In this document: in pieces, positions 40,801 through 50,720 of the stretch
Layout: every line of letters begins with the position of its first letter
Numbering within the stretch: position 1 is the first letter of the stretch
NCBI GenBank assembly: GCA_029582265.1
Contig: CM055819.1
Location: 8,182,135 to 8,246,134, forward strand
Length of the DNA stretch: 64,000 nt
Direction: 5' to 3'
Origin: Zoroaster sp. YZ-2022
Lineage: Eukaryota > Echinodermata > Asteroidea > Forcipulatida > Zoroasteridae
Made by a program: the position numbers and the translations under genes
Notes under the pieces: model-generated
The model's database searches: none
What the model saw: the letters and a program-made list of their open reading frames with translations, nothing else
What the model was told of the DNA's origin: nothing

Positions 40801-41853
40801 TTGCCTACACAACAGTGGTGACAATAGGCAGGATCTAAAAAAATAATTTCCATACTCAAGTAAATAAATTAAATAACAAAAAATACAGACATGCTGAAGT
40901 TTACAGCACAGTTGTTATGTTATTAACATTCAGTATGTCACTGTTATTTGTATGACTTGTACAATTCAGGACTCAGACTTGAGTCCAATTTTAGTGACTC
41001 TGTTCAGTGACCATGTACAATGACTCAACTCTGATCTGACCATTGGGACTCAAACTTACACTCAAGATTCAAGGTTTGATGACTTGAGGTTTGAGCACTC
41101 AAATAGTATGGTTAGTGTGTACAAAACAAACTTCTAAATTGTAAAATGTCCGTACACCCATGTGACTCCCAATGAGAACACACCCCATTTTGGCTGAATG
41201 TTTATACATGTAGTTGTATACAGGAATCCTTGGTAATATTTTTTCTGATACATAAACTTGTTTGGTTATTTACAGATACATTAACACCGTGTCACATCTT
41301 TGGGGCTACCTAATGAAATCCCTGGGAGAAAGTGCATGGGTGGTCCCCCAGTCCAAAAAAGCAACAGACAGATTAGTGGACATGTACCACTCCTCTTTAG
41401 ATACAGTCAGTCAAGACAGGATTGTAAATCATCATTCACTTCTGATGGTGTCTTGCGCTGTGTTGTCGCAACCATCGCTTTTGGAATGGGTGTTGATGTT
41501 CCAGATGTGAGATGGATCTTCCACTGGGGGCTATCAAAAGAGTAGCATTGATTACTGGCAGAGGTCGGTAGATGTTCAAGAGATGGTCATCCAGGAGAAG
41601 CAGTATTGTACCCAGCATCTCTACGGGGCCATGTACAAACAGATCCTGCTTTCAAGGACATGGTGTCCAAATTTGACAAAGGGACATCTGCATCCGTCAG
41701 GCAGTCCTATCCAGTCTCTGGCTATCAGAAATGGGAAAGATACCTACTCAGACAAAGACAGTTTGTGACAATGCTTGTGGAATTGAATGCCAATGCATTA
41801 AGTGTCGGTGTTGCTCTATCTGTCAGAGTTCATGTCCATGTCGTGACTTGTAA
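37850..41853 (+). pseudogene. RecQ-like superfamily 2 helicase of the transposon, six exons, frameshifted
   Basis: ATP-dependent DNA helicase, presumably acting with the transposase. Exons inferred from motifs plus GT-AG sites: to 38,001; 38,463-38,633; 39,057-39,209; 39,601-39,775; 40,651-40,797; 41,276-41,853. Motifs in order: Walker A AVLPTGSGK (37,937-37,963); Ia region HIALVVSP and KGISTGCI; ELSLIFTSPEAVLS; motif II AFDEAHCITNW (DEAH codons 39,184-39,195); motif III IMSATLP; IV KAIIYCR; V ATIAFGMGVDVPDVRW; VI DYWQEVGRCSRDG; then a Cys-rich tail with CRCCSICQSSCPC ending at TAA 41,851-41,853. DEAHC, AFGMG and GRxxRDG identify the RecQ type. Damage: one base missing just after the Walker A Lys, one extra T in CCCTTTATC (about 39,673), further shifts near 41,430, 41,545 and 41,785, and apparently lost sequence in exon 2. 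Exon 1's 5' end is unresolved. Intact splice sites suggest the decay is recent. Confidence 0.85.
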
Positions 41854-42476
41854 GCCTTACTGTTCCCCCATTTCGGAAGTCTGACAATGTTTTAGCTTGC
41901 TACTTTTTGATGGCAACTAATTATATAGAAATATTAATTTTTGTAATGTTGATAAAACTGCTTTATGAGCATGCATGTACTTCCTTTGAATCACATACAT
42001 GTACACAATACATGGTGTCACATTGTGTCAGTCTTTACTTATCCTTTTCACCATGCAAATCTACTTGTAAGTCTAACTTATAATAAATTAAACAACAAAC
42101 ATGTCAAGGTTTTCATGTTAATGTGGAGTGTAAGTCATGAGACTAATCTGTAAAAACATTCCCAATAAAAATACCAAATACGAAAAATAAAACAACATTT
42201 AGTAAATCTGGTAAATTTATGAAAATGTGCATATTTGCTGTATTTTTCTGAAATGAGAACACTTCAGACAGACTAATTTTTCAGGATGATTGATATCATT
42301 AGCAAGTTGGAATCAACTGAGTTTTTGGACAATCATTTGGTATCTTGGCGAAATTATCAACATTGTACCTTCCCTTTAAATTATAAAAGAAAAAGCTCTC
42401 AGGGTAACCATCAATTCAAGTGTAGAAAATGACTGTCAAAAGGCAATATCAATTCCATGCAATGAATGTAACTATA
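41854..42476. other. Spacer between convergent transposon genes
   Basis: AT-rich sequence between the two stop codons. No gene was seen. It would hold the 3' UTRs of both genes. Confidence 0.6.
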
Positions 42477-43439
42477 TTAATGAACAAATGAATGCCAACT
42501 GTCCATAACACTGCTGAGCTTGAGGAGCTTCTTTCCCAACTTTTCTGGATTTTTGATGGTTGAAGTATGCTTAAAATCTGGGAAAGCACTGTGATGTCGT
42601 CCTGGAATGAAGTTGAATAGGTCCTCGTCCTTATATGCAACCAAGAAATGTTGAACATCGCCCTCAAATTTAGCATGTCGACGTCTGGATGGTTTAACGG
42701 TGCTGCCTGCTATAGATGAGAGAAAAATAGCATCTAGATCTCTACCGAAGGCCCCACTGATCTGGCTGCACCGCTGCACTTGCACTTTGGTGTACATTCC
42801 TCGTGATCTCTTCAGCATTTCTTTGTAATCCTTGTTTAGAAATTCATTTACCAGATCCAGGCCAATATTTCCATTGGGCTTTCCGGTCAGATTGGCTACC
42901 CGGTTCCAGACCATCTCCTGAGCTATCCTGTATGGATAGAATCCACTGACCCCTGCCAACATGTTGTGCGCTAGTATGAGATACTTGTGATGCTTGTTTT
43001 TCCAGAACATGGGCATATTGATACGCCAATGGCTCATTATACGCGGACCGTTGCCCTCTCGTATGGCATGTCTAAATGCGAGATGGCACAGACCCTGGAA
43101 CAGTAATGCCTGGGAGTACTGCAGAACACCATCATTATCAGCTTCATCAGATCCTCGCTTCTCACATGAAGGGCAGCAGAACCATTTCTCTGGAAGATCG
43201 TCTGGTGACTCTATGTTTATACACTCAAGATGGTACCATTCATGTTTTGTACATCTCCCTTGAAGTTCACATTGCACCATGTTATGTTCTTGTCCTGTTC
43301 TCTTGTGACAAACACAGTATATGTACCTCATGCCATCCTTGCAGTCTGATGAGCACCACCAATCTCCTTCTGGAGGTTCATCAATGTTCACACAGCTGTA
43401 GTGAAACCAACCACAGTCATAGTTCGTGCAACGAATCAT
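42477..43439 (-). CDS. DUF6589-type transposase, C-terminal part with PHD fingers
   Basis: 320-residue frame continuing the gene at 43,486-45,576. It opens inside a PHD finger: C4, C9, H13, C16, W28, C29 and C33 are present, and the first Cys pair (a CKCG motif, codons at about 43,460-43,468) lies just upstream in another frame. A second PHD finger follows (C42, C44, C57, C63, WYH ending at H70, C73, C88 or C89, C92), resembling histone-tail readers. Then comes the second half of the transposase domain: a NKHHKYLILAHNML block (about 148-161), GKPNGNIGLDLVNEFLN (about 186-202), a GAFGRDLD segment, and GRHHSAFPDF (about 281-290), all reminiscent of DUF6589 proteins. One missing base at about 43,440 makes the apparent ATG start artificial. 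It is really an internal fragment of one ~1,020-residue protein. Confidence 0.85.
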   Translation of the reverse strand: MIRCTNYDCGWFHYSCVNIDEPPEGDWWCSSDCKDGMRYIYCVCHKRTGQEHNMVQCELQGRCTKHEWYHLECINIESPDDLPEKWFCCPSCEKRGSDEADNDGVLQYSQALLFQGLCHLAFRHAIREGNGPRIMSHWRINMPMFWKNKHHKYLILAHNMLAGVSGFYPYRIAQEMVWNRVANLTGKPNGNIGLDLVNEFLNKDYKEMLKRSRGMYTKVQVQRCSQISGAFGRDLDAIFLSSIAGSTVKPSRRRHAKFEGDVQHFLVAYKDEDLFNFIPGRHHSAFPDFKHTSTIKNPEKLGKKLLKLSSVMDSWHSFVH

Positions 43440-43485
43440 TGGCTCTCTGTATTATCTCCACATTTGCAGCCATCTTCCCTCAAGA

Positions 43486-45576
43486 CTATCTCCCTATCTC
43501 CTGTAACAGCTCACCTTCATCCAATTCTTGATCGTGTTGTTCATGTTGTTGTCTGCAAGCAGCTGCCACCTCCTCTGATGGAACGCCTGGCCAAATGTAC
43601 TCCACTACTGCTTGGGTCAAGCTCTGTAACCAGCTTGTCTGCTCTTCAGGATCATCCGGAAAGTTGGGAGGTGCTGTATCAGGTTGATCAACTTTAGCAA
43701 GCTTCATGGCTAGCATGGTTCCATAGGCCTCTGTTGCAAACTGGAACAGATTGTAAACATCACTGAAGTTTTCCATGACCTTATTTTTAACCGATCTATG
43801 ACCGAAGTCTTGTTTCAACTGAAATAATGTTCCTCTATCAGCTGCACTCTTTGCTGAAAACAACTCATTCATTGAGTCTTGAAGGAGAAGTCCGCGTCGG
43901 TGGAATTCTTGGGGGCATGGGATGAGACCTTCAAGTCTGTCTATGGGAGTTTCTCCTCCTGCCCTTGCTCGCTTTGCATCACACATTCTCTCAACAGAAA
44001 GACCATCTCCAAAGCAAGGAATTGGATACACATCCTTGTCTACAGAGGGTACAAACTTGTGAAGATACTCCATGATCCTTATGGTCCCAGGTGTAGAGGA
44101 TGGGTTTTCTTCCACAACCCCTAAATTTATGATTTCACTCTTTTTGTTCATATCATCAATGTACTCGTGCACTGGAGCCTTTGAACAATTTGTCTTTCCC
44201 AGGAAGGACATGTGACGTTTTAGAATTGGCTGTAAAACAAGCGCCATTAATACCTTTAATTCATTCCAGTCTGCATTGGAGGGCAGGAACAATGTTAACG
44301 GAATGTCTTGTGCTTTTATGACACTAGTGTTGTCCACTTCTTTATTGAATGAAACACGGTTTCTAGCAGCAAATGTCAGTGCCCACATCTTGAATTGGTT
44401 TTTGTGGTCTGTGGTCTGGTGACGCGCTTTAGTTTGGATTTGGACATTATCCCAAACACAAGAGTACCCAGGATCAACAAACTCAGTTTCATCACTATCA
44501 CCTTCTTGGTCATCAGATAGCACCTCTGTGTGACTATGATGTGCTTCTTCATCCTCAGCTTGACTTTCATTTCCTGATGCAAGTTCCTCTATGCCAGAAA
44601 TACTGCCTCCATCTTCTTCTTGGCTGTCAGAATCAGAGGCGTTTGTGTCCCACAGGCAACGCCTGCTGGTCCTTCTGTGGCTTTTGGTCAGATCATCATT
44701 GCATTTTCGATTAACAAGGTGTTGTTTCAGACTGCACTTCCATCCCTGTATTTTATTGATAGATTCTTTACAAATACCATCAATTGTTCGAAGGGTTGCC
44801 TGTGGTCCTTTGCAGAGTCCAAGGTTCTGTAAGCACTCCAACATCCTCTGGCTGCAACCATGCTTCCATAACTGAATTGAAAGGCATCCTTGAATGAATT
44901 TGAATACCAGCGGGCAGTGGGTATACATAATTACTGCCACAATGATGCCAAGTCGTTGGTTGCGCTGCCATATCGCATCTGCATGCTTCTCTTTGCAGCC
45001 CAAGTGTTTTTCCGGATCTGGCAGGGCAGACTTGAGGACATGCATTAGGACAGGCATGTGCAATTTAGCTTCTTGGCTGATTTTGCTCCAATTCCACTGT
45101 GTAATGCTTTCAACCGTGACATCTTTGGACAAACAGGATTTACGGGGGTATTTCTTTACCTCCGTTTTGACACATTCAGAAACAATCTCATCAAAGGCTA
45201 CTTGAGCTGCATGACATTGAAGTAGAATTGAAATGGCCCTCTTGTAATTCATGTTGCGTATTGACGTTATTGCTGACTCTCTCAATCCTTGCAGTGTACG
45301 CTGGCCGACATCTTTTTGTATGAACGGGCTGAAGCTTTGTCTTGGGATCTTGGGTGTTCTTTTTGCGGGGGTACTTATGATCCGCTTCCTACCTCTTTGT
45401 TTTGGTGTCTTTACCTTCGTGTATTTAGAAGAGCAGCCAGGATGACAAAGGTAACCTTCCTCTGTGTCATATTTACCAGGGGTTACCCGACAGTGTTTAA
45501 TTGATAGCCTCTTCCATCCCCCGCTTTTCCTCTTGAAGGGTTGCTTACAACTCAGGCACAGTTGTGGTGCTTCCAT
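43486..45576 (-). CDS. DUF6589-type (Academ/AcademH) transposase, N-terminal 696 residues
   Basis: Transposase expected to bind and cut the TIRs. The start ATG at 45,576 is followed by a Cys-rich segment (C7, C10, C44, C48), which may bind zinc, and a basic stretch (about 57-80). A conserved helical region with a CKEKHADAIWQRNQRLG block follows (about 194-210), then an acidic linker (about 311-366). The DUF6589 core starts near 370, with PCFGDGLSVERM (520-531), LIPCPQEFHRRGLLLQDSM (551-569) and a SAADRGTLFQLKQDFGHR block (577-594). Asp524 and Asp580 are candidates for two catalytic acids, by inference only. The frame ends at 43,486 because of an 8-bp duplication of GAGATAGG (about 43,484-43,499). 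Removing it would open the frame into the first PHD Cys pair. The gene is intronless as far as can be seen and convergent with the helicase. Except for this break and one near 43,440, the protein looks intact. Confidence 0.87.
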   Translation of the reverse strand: MEAPQLCLSCKQPFKRKSGGWKRLSIKHCRVTPGKYDTEEGYLCHPGCSSKYTKVKTPKQRGRKRIISTPAKRTPKIPRQSFSPFIQKDVGQRTLQGLRESAITSIRNMNYKRAISILLQCHAAQVAFDEIVSECVKTEVKKYPRKSCLSKDVTVESITQWNWSKISQEAKLHMPVLMHVLKSALPDPEKHLGCKEKHADAIWQRNQRLGIIVAVIMYTHCPLVFKFIQGCLSIQLWKHGCSQRMLECLQNLGLCKGPQATLRTIDGICKESINKIQGWKCSLKQHLVNRKCNDDLTKSHRRTSRRCLWDTNASDSDSQEEDGGSISGIEELASGNESQAEDEEAHHSHTEVLSDDQEGDSDETEFVDPGYSCVWDNVQIQTKARHQTTDHKNQFKMWALTFAARNRVSFNKEVDNTSVIKAQDIPLTLFLPSNADWNELKVLMALVLQPILKRHMSFLGKTNCSKAPVHEYIDDMNKKSEIINLGVVEENPSSTPGTIRIMEYLHKFVPSVDKDVYPIPCFGDGLSVERMCDAKRARAGGETPIDRLEGLIPCPQEFHRRGLLLQDSMNELFSAKSAADRGTLFQLKQDFGHRSVKNKVMENFSDVYNLFQFATEAYGTMLAMKLAKVDQPDTAPPNFPDDPEEQTSWLQSLTQAVVEYIWPGVPSEEVAAACRQQHEQHDQELDEGELLQEIGR

Positions 45577-48500
45577 TCTGCATATCCAATAACTGATAGT
45601 GAGCGCTTAGATGTTATAAATACCTGTTAATAAAGTCAAACAAATTAAAAAATGATTAATACTGGCCATGCTCATTAATAGAGAAAAACTGACAATCACT
45701 TCAGTTGTTATATCAATTTTTGGAATGTTCAGACATGCAAGTGATCTTCCAGTATTGTTAGTTTTCCTTTTCAATTTTATTTTCCGATGACATATTCTTA
45801 TTTCAAACTTTCTTCATTTCAAAGTTAACAATTATATTATTCATTTTACTGTGGTGTTTATTTGCTTGCGGTGTAATATAAAAAACCTAAGTACTTATAA
45901 ATAATGCATTAATTTATTAACTTGGAATGTCACAGAAAGTTGAGAATGACCAAGGAATGATTTAGCCTCATGATGCAGGGATAATAAAGCACCTTGAGCA
46001 TCACATCACATTGGAGTTGGCACTAATATTTATAATACTGGTTGCTAATAAAAGTGCACTTTTGTTAAGTAAATGCATCCATACTTTGTAAAAACCAATA
46101 GTGTCCAGAAACCACCAACCTGTGAAAGTTTCTGATTATTTTAGTTATTGGAGAAATTTTGACACAGCTTAATGTTATCAGGAATAAATCATTTAATTAA
46201 ACATACCATGCGAGGTACACTACATCCAACCGATATCAACAGGAGAGGTGCAGGTGCAGGCCAGGGGTGTACTGTAAGTTTTTTCACACAGCTTGATCAC
46301 TGTCAGTGCCAATGTGCACTCAACATGCCACAGGCTAAAAAAAAAAGAGCATACACATTTAATGCATTGTTATGAAACTGCTTGATGATTTATTTTGTAT
46401 TTATTGTTTACAAAAAGACAAGTATAGGTAGTCCATATTTTAAAATATTTCTTTTGACAAATGTTCATGTTTGTAAAGCAAGCTATCTGAACTTACAAGT
46501 TGGGTGCAGCACAAAACATATGTTTTATTGAACTTATAAAATGTTACAGTTCTACATGTATATTACTGAAATGCTTTAAGGGCCTATGAAATACCAGGAA
46601 CATATCTGTTTAAATTTTGACATTCCTTTACATTGGTAATTGGTGAGGGTTTTTAGACATTTTATGTTGTAAATGGTAATTACAATGTTCATATTCATGA
46701 GCAAACACAGATCTCTCAATGACATCAGATGTATGTACATTTCGTCTTCATATGTTTGGCTTTTGCATAAAAGTGGACTTTATTGCTTGAATTTTAAAAA
46801 GGCACTCATATTCAGTGTTGTGACATTGAATTTTAATTGTGTTCTTGTAACCTGAAAAAATGGTTCTCCAGATTAACATAACTAAAATATAAATGTGGTA
46901 GATCGACTTAAATTAACACTGGTTCAGAAGGATAGGACGCAAAATACTTTGATGACTGGATTTAAATGGTTAAACAAATCTAATAATTTTACTAATTTTC
47001 CAATCAAATCTAGCGTAGAAAAAATTTGTAAAGTTATCCATTCAATCTGGAAAAACTGTTTAAAAACACTTATGAATATATTTTTAAAGATGTAAACAAT
47101 TTTAAAATAGAAAACCAATTAAAAATTAGATTACAAATAAAGAAAGAATATGTCAATTTAAATAAACTTATAAAATATAAATGAAAAAAAAAAAGGTTAT
47201 ATCGAAATCTGATAAAATTTAAAAACCACTTATCCAAATATATGAAAGAATCAAGTAAATTACATGTTCATAAAATACTCTTATAAAATATCTACCAGCT
47301 TGACTTTGCACAAAAAACAATATTGAGTTAAGAAAAGTATCCAGTTGAGTGAGCAAAAGTTAAGTCCCAATAAACTATAAAAAACTGCACAGTCCTATGG
47401 AGCTCATTAGATATGCAAATCCCTAATAAAACTGATAACAAGTCACAGCTTGGTTATGCCATAGTACAGTAGTCAGAATATGGTTATACAGTATAACCAT
47501 GGAGGAAGGAATCCATGGTATAACGCATTCCCAAAGTAAAATTTGAAAATCAATTAAAACTCGAATAAAAAAAGAAAAGAAAATCTATAGAAAAAAAACC
47601 TTATCAAAATAATACCAAATAAAAACTAGATGCACTAAAATATAACCTTTGAATCACAAAGACAATACATTTATGATTGAGTGATTTAACTCTATCCAAA
47701 GAAAATAAAATGAATTTATCACACTAAATAGCAATCAAAAGTCTTTTACCTCCTTGAGACAAAAATAAAAACTAATAAACTGAAAAATATGCAAAATCCA
47801 ATAAACTAATAATGATATATGAGCTAATAATAATAATAATAATAAAGATTTCTAGCGCGCACCAAACTTTCTCAAACGTATACTTAAAATGTACAGACCA
47901 AATTAACACTTATTAAAAATGTAATAACGTTAACATGCCAACCAGATTTCTAAAATAATATAAAGTCATCTCTTATAATTAAAAAGATAATTTAAAAAAC
48001 AAAACTCACAGATTATTTCAGAAGATACTTTCAAACTTTGAGCAGCCGAGCTGGTGTCTTCACTTGACTAAAGGGCACTAATTAAGTGCATGATGCTGCT
48101 CACTGAGTGAAACTATAGGGGTCAAAATCTTTAAGTACACATGCTAGCTTTGGCTTAAATAAACAAACAGGGGTCTACATCTTAATTTAAGACAGTGAAA
48201 TAACCAGGGGAAGACTCTTATTAGAAAATAAACCACCTTTGTACTGGAAGTTACCGCCTTTATATTCTCACAAAACAGATAAACATGAAAAATTGTAAAA
48301 ATATTACCTGTACTATATTACATAGATATTACATAGACTATATTCACAGATATTTTGTCAGATAAAACAATCATTCTGGTTTTTTTATTTTTTTTATTTT
48401 TTTTTTATAGATTTACAAAATGGTGGAACCATTAATATTATTATTATTAATAATATAGTAACGTAACACTATAATATTTCATATATTAAAATTATTAGTG

Positions 48501-48766
48501 AAATTTGTATGTTGTTTAAAATTACTATTTAAAATTAGTATTAAACTATTTTAATTAATAATAGACTATTTATTACATTATCATTTTATTTTAATGAACA
48601 TTCTCTCTTGTTTTATGTACAATGTAAGTACAGTTAAATAACCTGGTACATGTATATTATAGTTAAAAGGGGATGAACTTACCATGCAGTACGGTTAATT
48701 TGATGAAACTGCTCAATGTTAGTTTCTTGAAAGTTTATATCTGCGACATCACGTGGTCATATCTCT
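45577..48766. other. Transposon interior, AT-rich, no recognised gene
   Basis: About 3.2 kb upstream of the transposase. It must contain the transposase promoter, but no clear TATA or initiator was chosen. It holds a (TAA)n tract (about 47,827-47,848) and a perfect palindrome at 47,480-47,500. Small open frames are present, but none resembles a protein family. Confidence 0.6.
47480..47500. repeat. Perfect palindrome inside the transposon
   Basis: ATGGTTATAC-A-GTATAACCAT: 10-bp arms around one base. A partial third copy (CCATGGTATAAC) lies about 15 bp further on. Confidence 0.8.
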
Positions 48767-49126
48767 GCGCGCTAAAATACAGCAAGTATGTGCACACATA
48801 AAACAGCCGTCGTAAAATTGTTGCGCGCACAAGTTCATACATTCAAGATGGCCGTCCTCGTTGAAACTTGCACAATGACGATCGTCTTGTAATTTTTTCG
48901 GGCCTATATGTCAGGAAATATAAAATGTAAGTAAAATCACCATTTTTTTGGGCGCCTAGATAGTTAAACATGTAAGGAACGTATCTAGACTGTCAAAATA
49001 GTCGCAAATATCGTCAATTTCAGCGCCTGGAATTTCGAATTACTACCGTTAGCGGAATAAGACCAACTTGTGGCTAAGGATACGCGGGGGGGGGGGGGGC
49101 GTGTCCGTGCCACATTTATGGGGCTA
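48767..49126 (-). repeat. Right terminal inverted repeat
   Basis: Reverse complement of 36,735-37,108, with a run of 14 G at 49,086-49,099. It lacks about 14 bases present in the left copy. It ends CATTTATGGGGCTA at 49,126. Confidence 0.95.
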
Positions 49127-49135
49127 GGCCGTCGC
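49127..49135. other. 9-bp target-site duplication, right
   Basis: GGCCGTCGC, identical to 36,726-36,734 and directly outside the TIR. Confidence 0.85.
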
Positions 49136-49207
49136 AGGCGAGACCGGTGGTGAGGATTTAGATCTTGTTTTCACTCCTTGGCCCTTGCCTTTACGTTTAG
49201 TACTCAT
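49127..49207 (-). CDS. LINE ORF1, first 27 codons, separated by the transposon
   Basis: On the minus strand an ATG at 49,207-49,205 opens a basic, Lys/Ser/Pro-rich segment beginning MSTKRKGKGQG. The 81 bases to 49,127 are exactly 27 codons, and the next codon is the ATG at 36,725 across the 12.4-kb insertion, so the frame is preserved when the insertion and one duplication are set aside. A basic N-terminus before the coiled coil fits L1-type ORF1p. This is the strongest evidence for where the transposon begins and ends. Confidence 0.88.
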
Positions 49208-50013
49208 AGTTGTAATAAGTCCAAAAGACTCACAAGACTCTATTCTATAATATATTGAGGTAAAGTAATTGAAATCCCCGCAAATGAGCGTCTGCTGAGA
49301 AGATTTGGTCGGAGCTGGTGCAACGCGATGTGCTACGTGTTACGACATCATGCATGACAGAGCTGTACTCACCCAGAGGATCACCTGCAGCATTGAACAA
49401 ACTGCATTGACAAGAACAGAGGGGGTTTCAATAATAAGTTATGAACAAAAATTATGTATAACACAATCTGCATTTGAAAAAGCTGTGTCGGTATTTAGAC
49501 TCATGTACAGCTGTCTTGATTTCTGAGATCACTTTTTTTCATGTAAAAGTGCCTACTTTTCATAAACAATGAATTTATTTACAAATGCACTGTTTTGTAT
49601 TCACAACACTAAATGCACATACATACATGTAAGTACTTCCCTTGATTTCTTTGTAAATGAAGATTATTATGTTAATAAGTCATCAATTATAAATATTTCC
49701 ATTAAGAAAAAGTGTAGAGCCTTTTGTCATTAAGTTCACTGCAGAGTTTCTGCAGACTCTGCATGTTACTCAAGTCATTCTTGTCTGCAGACTTTCTGAA
49801 CTAAATGCACTCTAGCAAGGTAGAGTTAATAAACTACATATAACCCTCCAGCATAGTCTTTTTGTAAATAAGGAATTAGGATTTTTATACAGACTGTCCA
49901 CAGACACTTCTTTTTTCCATTTTGTATTAGTTCCACTAAAAGAAAAACACAAAAACCAAAGAAAAAGAAACGACGAATGTGAGCATACCAGCCATAGTTA
50001 AGGTAGTCATTGA
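49208..50013. other. LINE 5' flank and unassigned sequence
   Basis: The stretch just upstream of ORF1 (to roughly 49,300) is presumably LINE 5' UTR, but its 5' end could not be located. The remainder is AT-rich with no recognised gene. Confidence 0.45.
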
Positions 50014-50099
50014 CCTGTGTCCCTCCTTTGGTTGGGTGAGGTTGACTATCTCTGCTCTGTGTTGTAAAGAAAGATTCCTGGCTTCCATTTCCTTTCACT
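50014..50099 (-). other. Weak candidate exon, minus strand
   Basis: Open Ser/Thr/Gln-rich stretch (GNGSQESFFTTQSRDSQPHP) preceded on the minus strand by a pyrimidine-rich ATTTTCTCTCCTGGTAAG acceptor-like sequence and followed by a weak GTCAAT donor. It could be a further exon of the two-exon candidate gene upstream on this strand, or chance. Confidence 0.15.
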
Positions 50100-50554
50100 T
50101 ACCAGGAGAGAAAATAAAATGATTAGAAAACCAGTCATCCAAATTAGATTTACAAATGTTGTGTAAGTTGCATAGAAATTTCAACTGTCTTTGAATGAAT
50201 AACTGCCTGCTGTGACTGTGGCAGAGTTTAATACAAGTGTTATACAAACGGACCAATGGGTTATTGGAATGAGCTGTTTAAACAATAGGCTTTCAGAATA
50301 CTGACCTATCACAGCAGGAATGCTTAAACAAATTAATAATAATAAAACAATGCCTTAATTAAATGCGAAACACTATTAAGACATCAATAACTGCGCAAAC
50401 TTCAATTGTCTGAAGGGGTATGGCTAAGTTACTAACAACAATGGGTCAATTAACTGTTGAATTTTTGAAACATTAACATTTTGTCAGATATATGTTAGAA
50501 TATCAACTATTCCCTGTGGTGTCTAACTCAATATAATGAACATGGTAGCACTTA

Positions 50555-50720
50555 CCTACATGTGGACCTATGTATAAGTTTTGTAGTTCAGTAGAGCCAA
50601 ATTTCCTCATAGTATTGTACTTGGCAATCCAGAAACTCAGCTAGCTTACTGGATAGCAATCTCTCCTGATGGATGACTCGCAGGTTGCTGAGGCCGGCAG
50701 CATCATGAGACAAGTGACTA
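50555..50720 (-). CDS. Candidate host-gene exon 2 (hypothetical protein)
   Basis: On the minus strand a strong acceptor (CCTGTCTGTGTTTTCAG) is followed by an open frame reading DSHLSHDAAG, LSNLRVIHQERLL and SSKLAEFLDCQVQYYEEIWLY, then a TGA at about 50,590. A good donor, GTAGGTAAGTGC, lies at the end of this block, so either the stop is the true C-terminus with a 3' UTR intron, or a frameshift has occurred. The acceptor phase (two bases needed) matches the donor phase of the exon at 55,107-55,225. The helical FLDCQVQYYEE segment recalls the last helix of BAR domains, but this is too short to call. Function unknown. Confidence 0.35.

Larger units (their letters stand above)
36735..49126. mobile_element. 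12.4-kb DNA transposon, Academ superfamily, AcademH-like
   Basis: A complete element bounded by long TIRs (36,735-37,108 and 48,767-49,126) starting TAGCCCCATAAATG, with 9-bp duplications GGCCGTCGC outside. It carries two convergent genes: a plus-strand RecQ-like helicase (about 37,850-41,853) and a minus-strand DUF6589-type transposase with PHD fingers (42,477-45,576). From memory of the transposon literature, a DUF6589-type transposase paired with a helicase defines the AcademH lineage. The exact family name needs a database comparison. Removing the element plus one duplication restores an open LINE ORF1 frame across the site, which proves the boundaries. Both genes carry frameshifts, so this copy is probably non-autonomous, although the TIRs remain very similar to each other. 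Confidence 0.85.
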
